Positions 6,191-11,375 of a DNA stretch of 12,358 nucleotides are shown here, piece by piece. The stretch's first letter is position 1. Each line of letters begins with the position of its first letter. The notes beneath the pieces were generated by a model that worked only from the letters and a program-made list of their open reading frames with translations, did no database searches and was not told the origin of the DNA. The translations under genes were made by a program, and so were the position numbers. The DNA comes from Bacteroidales bacterium UBA1216 (GTDB taxonomy: Bacteria; Bacteroidota; Bacteroidia; Bacteroidales; Paludibacteraceae). The stretch spans positions 1-12,358 of the forward strand of contig DBXI01000040.1 of the NCBI GenBank assembly GCA_002309255.1, in the 5' to 3' direction.

Positions 6191-7257
6191 TTATAGGTGT
6201 GTGTACTACTTCCGTCCTCGGCCTTGACGGTGATCAGCCAGGGCTTGCCGTTCACTTGTCCGGGGGTGATGGTCATCTCCTCGCTGCCGAGCTTGCGACC
6301 ATCGAAGCGAGCAGTCTGATTCTTGATGTTCGTGAGCGAACCGATACCACGCAGCGCCTCAATCTTCAAATCTTCCAATCTTTCAATCTTCAAATCCGCC
6401 AATCGCACTTTCTGCTCCTTGTCGCTGTTGGGGTCAAAGTCTTTCCACTCCACTCCATTGATCAGCAGTTTGTCGATCTTCGATGAATAGATCAGCTCCA
6501 CGTCATCCACGTAGATATCATTTCCGTCATACAATCCGTCGTTTGCGCGGAAAGCGGGGTAGTTACCCGACGAGAAGATCACGTTGCACATCTCAGGCTG
6601 CGCATTGCTGCAGTAGAAGATAGGCACCTTGATGAGCGTCCAGTCATCGTACTTCGCCCGTGCGCGCAGCCAGCCTTCGCTCACTTGCTGCGCTTTCTTG
6701 TCCACACCGAACTCATTGCCGTCGGTCTTTAGGCGTATATCACTCTCCTCGTTCACACGCTCGGTGGCGGTGGGCTTGCCTACCTTGTTCTTGTACTGGC
6801 TGCCCTGTGATGTACCCATCCAAGAGTAGTACAAGATATGAAAATCCTCCTTGTCCGTATCCTGCCCCGTTCGCTTGATCCATACGGCGAGTGTGTCCGG
6901 GCGATGCGTCCAGCGGATGCCGCCTGTGGTGCCGGCTGTGGCGCTGCTAATCGTCAAGCCCTTCAAGTACTGCCAGGGTTCGCCCAGCGTGATGTACCCA
7001 GGGCCCACAGCCGTGATGCCCAACGCACCTACCGACAGGTTGCGCACATAGCCGCACTTGCCTGTGCGACCGGGTTGCTGCTTCATAAACACGAACTTCA
7101 GACCGATCTGCGATACATTCGATCCGTGCCAGTCTGCCAACTGCGGCTCGTCCTTGAACATCAATGACCAGTTCTCGAAGTGAGGATCGGGCAACTGAAA
7201 TGCGTTAGCCGCCGCGGCGACCAACAGCATAGCAAATATAACTATTCTCCTATTCAT
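6172..7257 (-). CDS. Exported PCMD-domain protein (putative carbohydrate metabolism domain)
   Basis: With the ATG at 7257 the protein has 361 residues; a GTG one codon upstream is also possible. It has a signal peptide (MNRRIVIFAMLLVAAAANA), then the PCMD pattern (PF13201): LPDPHFENWS near the mature N-terminus, a Gly-rich core (NLSVGALGITAVGPG), RPDTLAVWIKR (about 119-129), DDWTLIKVPIFY, and a closing NDIYVDDVELIY (about 246-257). The function of PCMD is unknown; it is a Bacteroidetes beta-sandwich domain found near carbohydrate genes. A C-terminal region (about 260-361) looks like a second all-beta domain; part of it is encoded by an 8-nt repeat. Its start overlaps the upstream stop by one nucleotide (TGATG), so translation is probably coupled to the SGNH-like gene. 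Location: periplasm or cell surface. Confidence 0.85.
   Translation of the reverse strand: MNRRIVIFAMLLVAAAANAFQLPDPHFENWSLMFKDEPQLADWHGSNVSQIGLKFVFMKQQPGRTGKCGYVRNLSVGALGITAVGPGYITLGEPWQYLKGLTISSATAGTTGGIRWTHRPDTLAVWIKRTGQDTDKEDFHILYYSWMGTSQGSQYKNKVGKPTATERVNEESDIRLKTDGNEFGVDKKAQQVSEGWLRARAKYDDWTLIKVPIFYCSNAQPEMCNVIFSSGNYPAFRANDGLYDGNDIYVDDVELIYSSKIDKLLINGVEWKDFDPNSDKEQKVRLADLKIERLEDLKIEALRGIGSLTNIKNQTARFDGRKLGSEEMTITPGQVNGKPWLITVKAEDGSSTHTYKVKIER
6360..6407. repeat. 8-nt tandem repeat inside the PCMD gene
   Basis: Six successive 8-nt units based on CAATCTTC (four nearly exact, two diverged) encode about residues 285-302 of the PCMD protein, visible as the repeated peptide ADLKIERLEDLKIEAL. 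The total is 48 nt, so the frame is preserved. Confidence 0.8.
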
Positions 7258-8051
7258 CACTCACTTACCACAAGCTCTTCAGCCGGTTTCTCCTCAGCAG
7301 GTGCAGGGGTTGTCGGCGCACTCACCGGCGCATCTTCCGACGGACGAACGCGCTTGTTGAGCAGATGTTTCTTGTCCTTATACAGCGCATCACCTAACAG
7401 CATAGCTACCTGTTTGGCACCATGCTCGGTGAGCAGATTTCCTTCGCGAGCAGCCTTGTCAGCAGCCTCCGGGATAGCCGGCTGCACAGGCAAATAGGCC
7501 GCAGCACTACCCTCTTGACCGAGACCGGTCAGCCAGTCGAACGTCAGCTGCTCTACATCAATGATCGGCAGCACGTCGCGCTTGCATAACTTGCGCACTA
7601 CGTCAGGATATATACCTCTGCGATGGATCTGCTCGCCTTCAGCGGTGAAGTAACGCGGAGCAACAGGTGTCATCCAAACCACCTTGACGCCTTTCTTCTT
7701 CGCAGCCTGCTGGATAGCCAGCAGTTGGTCAAGATAGACATCCGACTTTGTCTTCTCCTCCGCTTCCTCGGCTACAGGCATCTTGCAGATCAGCGCGATG
7801 TCACCTTTCCTTGCCGGCTCAAGCAGCGCAGCGGGATCGGTTGGCAGCAGGCTCTCAGACACCTGCACATCCACCGTAACAGCCGCATCGAACAGCGGCT
7901 GCAGGAACGCTGCATAGCCTACGCCACCCTCGGCTTCATTGTTAGCCATCATCGGGTCGTCACCTAACACTACCACGCGCAGAGGCTTGGGCTCTGCCAG
8001 CATCATGATGCTTACTACCAGCATCGGTAATACAAAAAACAATCGTTTCAT
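7257..8051 (-). CDS. SGNH/rhamnogalacturonan-acetylesterase-like protein, probably catalytically dead
   Basis: This 264-residue protein has a signal peptide (about 1-19) and the SGNH hydrolase fold of the rhamnogalacturonan acetylesterase type. Recognisable blocks are VVVLGDDPMMAN (27-38), GDIALICKMPVA (83-94), KVVWMTPVAPRYF (123-135), GIYPDVVRKLCKRDVLPIIDVEQLT (in two parts within 146-170) and NLLTEHGAKQVA (205-216). In active members the first block is GDS with the nucleophilic Ser, the second ends in GHND, and the last is DxxH. Here they read GDD, CKMP and GNLL, so Ser, the oxyanion Asn and the Asp-His pair all appear lost. I infer a binding or scaffolding role rather than esterase activity. 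A Pro/Ala/Glu-rich tail (about 238-264) follows. The gene is first of a coupled set with the PCMD and glycosyltransferase genes and has a good promoter at 8154-8123. Confidence 0.75.
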   Translation of the reverse strand: MKRLFFVLPMLVVSIMMLAEPKPLRVVVLGDDPMMANNEAEGGVGYAAFLQPLFDAAVTVDVQVSESLLPTDPAALLEPARKGDIALICKMPVAEEAEEKTKSDVYLDQLLAIQQAAKKKGVKVVWMTPVAPRYFTAEGEQIHRRGIYPDVVRKLCKRDVLPIIDVEQLTFDWLTGLGQEGSAAAYLPVQPAIPEAADKAAREGNLLTEHGAKQVAMLLGDALYKDKKHLLNKRVRPSEDAPVSAPTTPAPAEEKPAEELVVSE

Positions 8052-8095
8052 ATCTTGTGTTTTTATTCGTTATTTCACGCTTTTTCCTGCCCCTT

Positions 8096-8111
8096 TGTAT
8101 GCATGCATACA
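8096..8111. promoter_or_regulatory. 16-nt perfect palindrome, possible operator
   Basis: TGTATGCATGCATACA is a perfect palindrome lying a few nucleotides downstream of the expected transcription start of the SGNH-like gene (its -7 box is 8130-8123). This position would suit a repressor site. A regulator is not identified. Confidence 0.45.
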
Positions 8112-8122
8112 TTTCAAGGCTG

Positions 8123-8154
8123 CAAATTTACAAAAAAAAATCCACATTTGCAAA
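8123..8154 (-). promoter_or_regulatory. Promoter of the SGNH-like/PCMD/glycosyltransferase unit
   Basis: Minus-strand TTTG (8154-8151) and TAAATTTG (8130-8123) are 20 nt apart, an exact Bacteroidetes promoter pattern, followed by a leader of about 70 nt before the ATG at 8051. The surrounding 38 nt mirror the plus-strand promoter at 8264-8295. Confidence 0.8.
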
Positions 8155-8263
8155 TTTTAGAGCACATATTTTTCGAAAACGGTCTATTTTCTTCACAAAT
8201 CACGCTTTCTTCACCTCTTCGAACCATTTTTTTGCACAAACTTGCGAGATTTTTGTAGGAAAA

Positions 8264-8295
8264 TTTGCAAATGTCATTTTTTTTTCGTAACTTTG
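8264..8295 (+). promoter_or_regulatory. Promoter of the LolA-like gene and downstream unit
   Basis: TTTG (8264-8267), 20 nt, then TAACTTTG (8288-8295) give an exact match to the Bacteroidetes consensus. Transcription should start near 8302, which places the true LolA-like start at the ATG at 8316 rather than at any upstream in-frame codon. Confidence 0.85.
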
Positions 8296-8315
8296 CATCG
8301 TCAAACGATATACAT

Positions 8316-8870
8316 ATGAAAATTTTCTTACTTTCCATATTGCAGTCCTTGTTTGCTCTTCTGGGTCAGAAGACGATGAGTACGAACTTCACCATCACTG
8401 TGCAGGAGAACGCTGCGCAGCCCGTCTCCTACACCGGCAAACTGGATATGCACGGCGAGCAGTTCATGCTCGAGGCGTTCGGTACCCTCGCGTCGTTCGA
8501 TGGCACCACCTTGTACATGTACAACCAGGATGCCAACGAACTCACGCTCAGCACCCCTACGCGCGACGAGCTCTACCAGGCCAACCCCCTGCTCTTCGCA
8601 AAAGCCATGGCAGAGGCATGCGAGGTAACAGAACAGACTTCGGGCAATATAACCACACTCACCTTCTTGCCCAAGGAGCGAGTGGCTATCGACCGCATAA
8701 CGATGAAGGTGAAGTATGTAGCCAAAACCGAGGAGTACATCCCCACCCTAATCACGCTCAAGGAGGGCTTGCGCACCACCACCGTGCACTTCCGCAACCT
8801 CCGCTACAGCGATGAGCTCAACGACTACGTACTCAAACCCAACGGCGCATATATCAATGACGTAAGATAG
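8316..8870 (+). CDS. LolA-like outer-membrane lipoprotein carrier family protein
   Basis: The protein has 184 residues from the ATG at 8316, chosen because the promoter -7 box at 8288-8295 lies downstream of earlier in-frame codons. A signal peptide (MKIFLLSILQSLFALLGQ) precedes a LolA-like half-barrel: FTITVQENAAQPVSYTGKLD (25-44), GEQFMLE (47-53), FDGTTLYMYNQDANELTLS (about 60-78), the TPTRDELYQANPLLF helix, and a strand-rich C-terminal part. LolA-type proteins carry lipoproteins through the periplasm to the outer membrane; Bacteroidetes have several divergent copies. The length fits the family (about 180-200). It heads the plus-strand set before triosephosphate isomerase, with a 75-nt gap made largely of 8-nt repeats. 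Other half-barrel proteins of the same fold cannot be ruled out. Confidence 0.8.
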   Translation: MKIFLLSILQSLFALLGQKTMSTNFTITVQENAAQPVSYTGKLDMHGEQFMLEAFGTLASFDGTTLYMYNQDANELTLSTPTRDELYQANPLLFAKAMAEACEVTEQTSGNITTLTFLPKERVAIDRITMKVKYVAKTEEYIPTLITLKEGLRTTTVHFRNLRYSDELNDYVLKPNGAYINDVR

Positions 8871-8881
8871 TGCCACCATCT

Positions 8882-8913
8882 CGTCATCACGTAATTACGT
8901 AATCACGTCATCA
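8882..8913. repeat. 8-nt tandem repeat, CGTNATNA family
   Basis: Four exact-length units (CGTCATCA, CGTAATTA, CGTAATCA, CGTCATCA) fill the gap between the LolA-like and tpiA genes. The family matches the array at 4419-4450 in opposite orientation. The array is rich in small palindromes such as CGTAATTACG. Confidence 0.75.
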
Positions 8914-8945
8914 CGAAAAAAATAACAACTAAAATAACATAAACA

Positions 8946-9695
8946 ATGAGAACAAGAATGGTTGCAGGCAACTGGAAAATGAACAAGACCCTGCAAGAAG
9001 GCGTTGAGCTCGCCAATCAGCTCAAGAACGACGTGAAGAACCCCAATTGCGAAGTAGTGATCGGTACGCCGTTCATCCATCTGGCTACCGTAGCCGAGTT
9101 GGTGAAGGGCTCAGCCGTCAAGGTTGCAGCTGAGAACTGCGCCGATAAGGACAAAGGTGCCTACACCGGCGAGGTGAGCGCCGCTATGGTCGCTTCAACA
9201 GGTGCTGAGTACTGCATCCTGGGTCACTCGGAGCGCCGTGCGTACTACCACGAGGACTACGAGATCCTGAAGAACAAGGTGGAGCTGGCTCTTGCCAACG
9301 GTCTGAAAGTAATCTTCTGCATCGGCGAGGTGAAGGAAGAGCGTCTGGAGAACAAGCAGAACGAGGTGGTTAAGGCACAACTGGAAGGCTCAGTCTTCCA
9401 TCTGAGTGCCGAGCAGTGGGCACAGATCACCCTGGCTTACGAACCCGTTTGGGCTATCGGCACCGGTCTGACCGCTACGCCGGAGCAGGCTCAGGAGATC
9501 CACGCTTTCATCCGTGGTCTGGTAGCCGAGAAGTACGGCAAGCAGGTGGCTGACGACACCACGATCCTCTACGGCGGTTCGTGCAACGAGAAGAACGCCG
9601 CAGAGCTCTTCGCCTGCCCGGATATCGACGGCGGCCTGATCGGTGGCGCATCGCTCATCGCTGAGAAGTTCGAAGCGATCATCGCTGCGAGATAG
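8946..9695 (+). CDS. tpiA: Triosephosphate isomerase
   Basis: This 249-residue cytosolic glycolytic enzyme interconverts dihydroxyacetone phosphate and glyceraldehyde 3-phosphate. All hallmarks are present: GNWKMNK (8-14) with substrate-binding Asn9 and Lys11, LGHSERR (92-98) with catalytic His94, AYEPVWAIGTG (164-174) with catalytic Glu166 and the mobile lid, and the phosphate-binding YGGSC (209-213) and GGLIGG (229-234). The length is normal for the family and the sequence is full length, so it should be active as a dimer. The ATG at 8946 gives the standard N-terminus. The TAG stop overlaps the first bases of the dispersed 27-nt repeat. It lies on the same strand as the LolA-like gene upstream and the carbonic anhydrase downstream, with no clear promoter of its own. 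Confidence 0.98.
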   Translation: MRTRMVAGNWKMNKTLQEGVELANQLKNDVKNPNCEVVIGTPFIHLATVAELVKGSAVKVAAENCADKDKGAYTGEVSAAMVASTGAEYCILGHSERRAYYHEDYEILKNKVELALANGLKVIFCIGEVKEERLENKQNEVVKAQLEGSVFHLSAEQWAQITLAYEPVWAIGTGLTATPEQAQEIHAFIRGLVAEKYGKQVADDTTILYGGSCNEKNAAELFACPDIDGGLIGGASLIAEKFEAIIAAR

Positions 9696-9750
9696 ACCGC
9701 TGCGCTGAAAGAGCAAAGACCGTTCACTTCGTTCACTGAAAGAACAAAGA
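9694..9750 (+). repeat. 27-nt dispersed repeat, copy 2, plus a diverged second unit
   Basis: Positions 9694-9720 match 4851-4877 exactly in reverse orientation. A related unit follows (GACCGTTCACTTCG, then CTGAAAGAACAAAGAC), so the whole 60-nt gap between tpiA and the carbonic anhydrase gene is made of this repeat family. The first two bases of the repeat are the last two of the tpiA stop codon. Confidence 0.8.
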
Positions 9751-9754
9751 CACA

Positions 9755-10282
9755 ATGGCTTTAGTCAAGACCATCAACCGCAACGGCGAGATCCTTACGC
9801 CTCGCATCGCTGACGACGTTTTTCTGGCGGATAACGCCACCGTCGTCGGTGATGTGACGGTCGGCAAAGGTTCATCCGTCTGGTTCAACGCTGTGCTGCG
9901 CGGTGACGTGAACACGATCACCATCGGCAAGCACTGCAACATCCAGGACGGCTCGGTGCTGCACACCCTGTACCAGAAATCCACCATCACCCTCGGCGAC
10001 TACGTATCAGTGGGACACAACGTGACTATCCACGGCGCTGATGTCGACGACTACGCGCTGATAGGCATGGGCGCTACCCTGCTCGATGGCGCGCATGTGG
10101 GCAAAGGCGCGATAGTGGCCGCCGGAGCACTGGTGCTCAAAGGCACACAGATAGGCGAATATGAGATCTGGGGCGGCGTGCCGGCTAAGTTCATCAAGAA
10201 AGCTGAACCCGAGCAAACCGCCGAGATCAACAAAAAGATCGCTCATAATTACGCCATGTATTCTACATGGTACAGCGAATAA
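9755..10282 (+). CDS. Gamma-class carbonic anhydrase-like protein
   Basis: This 175-residue protein is a left-handed beta-helix of hexapeptide repeats (VGDVTVGKGSSVW, ITIGKHCNIQDGSV, ITLGDYVSVGHNVTIHG, and so on) of the gamma carbonic anhydrase/YrdA/PaaY family. The metal-binding histidines are all present: His70 (SVLHT), His88 (VGHN) and His93 (TIHG), with the 5-residue spacing expected. Arg49, Asp51 and Gln64, which surround the site, are also conserved. The family works as a cytosolic trimer; true CO2 hydration activity is proven only for some members, so the role is an inference. The C-terminal helix (EPEQTAEINKKIAHNYAMYS) is typical. The gene follows tpiA by 59 nt and precedes the YtxH gene by 52 nt. 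Confidence 0.92.
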   Translation: MALVKTINRNGEILTPRIADDVFLADNATVVGDVTVGKGSSVWFNAVLRGDVNTITIGKHCNIQDGSVLHTLYQKSTITLGDYVSVGHNVTIHGADVDDYALIGMGATLLDGAHVGKGAIVAAGALVLKGTQIGEYEIWGGVPAKFIKKAEPEQTAEINKKIAHNYAMYSTWYSE

Positions 10283-10284
10283 AA

Positions 10285-10312
10285 TGTCAATTATCAATTG
10301 TCAATTATCAAC
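10285..10312. repeat. 7-nt tandem repeat, intergenic
   Basis: Four 7-nt units alternate TGTCAAT and TATCAAT (the last TATCAAC) in the gap after the carbonic anhydrase gene. They belong to the same family as the arrays inside the glycosyltransferase gene. Confidence 0.8.
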
Positions 10313-10334
10313 TAACCCTTAAATTCTTACAACT

Positions 10335-10601
10335 ATGGCAAACAACACCGGTTCAATCATTGCTGCGCTGTTAGGCGGCGCAATCGTTGGAGCTATGGCA
10401 GCACTGCTGTTCGCTCCGAAGTCAGGTGAAGAGTTACGCGCAGACGTAGCACGTATTGCACGCGAGAAAGCCGAACACCTCAACAGAGAGGAGCTGGAGG
10501 CATTAGTTAACAATGTACTCGCGCGCGTGAAAGACTATTTCACCAAGGAGGAGATCGAAGAGACTGTTGACAAAGTTATCGCCGAGGGAGCCAAAGCATG
10601 A
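10335..10601 (+). CDS. YtxH-like small membrane protein
   Basis: This 88-residue protein begins with one membrane helix (GSIIAALLGGAIVGAMAALLFAP, about residues 6-28) that ends in the APKSGEELR motif typical of YtxH/GvpP-type proteins. A charged helical tail follows (about 30-88), rich in Glu, Lys and Arg and probably coiled coil, likely facing the cytosol. The family is linked to stress responses in other bacteria, but its molecular function is not established. The stop codon overlaps the start of the DUF1469 gene by four nucleotides (ATGA), so the two are translationally coupled. It is the first gene of a three-gene module; the spacer upstream consists of 7-nt repeats. Confidence 0.9.
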   Translation: MANNTGSIIAALLGGAIVGAMAALLFAPKSGEELRADVARIAREKAEHLNREELEALVNNVLARVKDYFTKEEIEETVDKVIAEGAKA

Positions 10602-11026
10602 TTTTCGATTCAGACAAATACCGGCAGACGTGGGCTGATATCAAGCAGTTCGCATCCACGAAGTTTGATCTGTTCAAGGTAGGCTTTCTGGAGAAAGCTG
10701 CCAAGATCATCGGGCTCATCCTGTTTGCGCTGGCGCTTATCCTGCTGCTGTTCGCCATCATCTCGTTCGGCTGTCTGGCACTGATCTTTGCTCTCGGCAA
10801 AGCCCTACCTCTATGGGCGGCAGCACTGATTGTGGTAGCCCTGTGGCTGCTGATCATGATCGGTGCTATTGTCTTCCGCAACCAGCTGTTCATCAATCCT
10901 GTTCTGGCAGCCATCAGTGCTATCCTGTTTGCACCGACCGAGTCAGATAAGCCGTCAGCTGTCAGCTGTCAGCAATCAGGTGTCAGCCCGCAGCCTGCAG
11001 TAGGAGAGGAGGTGCGCCATGAGTGA
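10598..11026 (+). CDS. DUF1469 / holin-X family membrane protein (YqjE-like)
   Basis: This 142-residue protein has an N-terminal amphipathic part (1-35) and two closely spaced membrane helices (about 39-64 and 69-91), the hairpin of the Phage_holin_3_6/DUF1469 family that includes E. coli YqjE. A third short hydrophobic stretch (about 100-112, NPVLAAISAILFAP) follows. The C-terminal tail (about 118-138, KPSAVSCQQSGVSPQP) is encoded by 7-nt repeats and is probably not a conserved part. Despite the family name there is no phage context; no lysis genes are near. It overlaps the previous gene by 4 nt and the next by 8 nt. The location is the inner membrane; the function is unknown. Confidence 0.85.
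   Translation: MIFDSDKYRQTWADIKQFASTKFDLFKVGFLEKAAKIIGLILFALALILLLFAIISFGCLALIFALGKALPLWAAALIVVALWLLIMIGAIVFRNQLFINPVLAAISAILFAPTESDKPSAVSCQQSGVSPQPAVGEEVRHE
10953..10987. repeat. 7-nt repeat at the 3' end of the DUF1469 gene
   Basis: Five 7-nt units (CGTCAGC, TGTCAGC, TGTCAGC, AATCAGG, TGTCAGC) lie in the coding sequence and supply part of the protein tail. A diverged unit (CCGCAGC) follows. Confidence 0.75.
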
Positions 11027-11267
11027 TCTGAGTACTATCCGCACGATGCGCGATTTGGAGCATCAGCGCGCCCTTCTGCAGCTGAAAGCCGCCAACGAGG
11101 AGCGTCAGGTGCGCCAGGACATTGACGACATCAAGCGCACCTACACCACCGTTACGGGCATCATCAGCGGCATCCGTACCGGCGTGTCGCGCTTTCGCTG
11201 GATTGCCCCTATCGCCTTGCCCATCCTCCGCTTCTTCTGGAACAGGCGCAGCAAGCGCAAACGCTAA
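11019..11267 (+). CDS. Small membrane-associated protein of the YtxH/DUF1469 module
   Basis: I do not recognise a named family. The 82-residue protein has a polar, probably coiled-coil first half (MRDLEHQRALLQLKAANEE, DIDDIKRTYTT; about 10-43), a short hydrophobic segment (WIAPIALPILRFFW, about 61-74), and a strongly basic tail (NRRSKRKR). The layout, a charged helix, one membrane-dipping segment, and Arg/Lys at the end, resembles E. coli YqjK, whose gene follows yqjE. It starts inside the DUF1469 gene (8-nt overlap) and is the last gene before the terminator, so it almost certainly acts with its two neighbours at the inner membrane. Confidence 0.8.
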   Translation: MSDLSTIRTMRDLEHQRALLQLKAANEERQVRQDIDDIKRTYTTVTGIISGIRTGVSRFRWIAPIALPILRFFWNRRSKRKR

Positions 11268-11304
11268 ATCCACGCATCCTCGCCACATCCGAGAATGTAA
11301 ACTA

Positions 11305-11337
11305 CAATCACCATCGTCTTTGTGGCGATGGTGATTG
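11305..11337 (+). terminator. Hairpin terminator of the plus-strand unit
   Basis: A perfect 12-bp stem, CAATCACCATCG (11305-11316) with CGATGGTGATTG (11326-11337), encloses a 9-nt loop, followed by GTTATATTTC. It lies 38 nt after the last gene of the set. It may work in both directions, also limiting transcription from the Fic remnant on the other strand. Confidence 0.8.
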
Positions 11338-11375
11338 GTTATATTTCGGCATTTGCAAGCCCCCTGCGGCGGGTG

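Noticed and set aside
8265..8315. N-terminal extension of the LolA-like protein from an upstream TTG
   Set aside because: The extension overlaps the promoter's -7 box, so it would not be transcribed; the ATG at 8316 begins a good signal peptide.
8055..8338. Several short overlapping frames on both strands in the divergent promoter region
   Set aside because: They run across two well-matched promoters and low-complexity A/T tracts and look like chance frames of a regulatory region.
10598..11026. Prophage holin, given the holin-X family name
   Set aside because: The family is mostly chromosomal membrane proteins like YqjE; no endolysin, capsid, integrase or other phage gene is near, and the neighbours are a YtxH protein and a small membrane protein.
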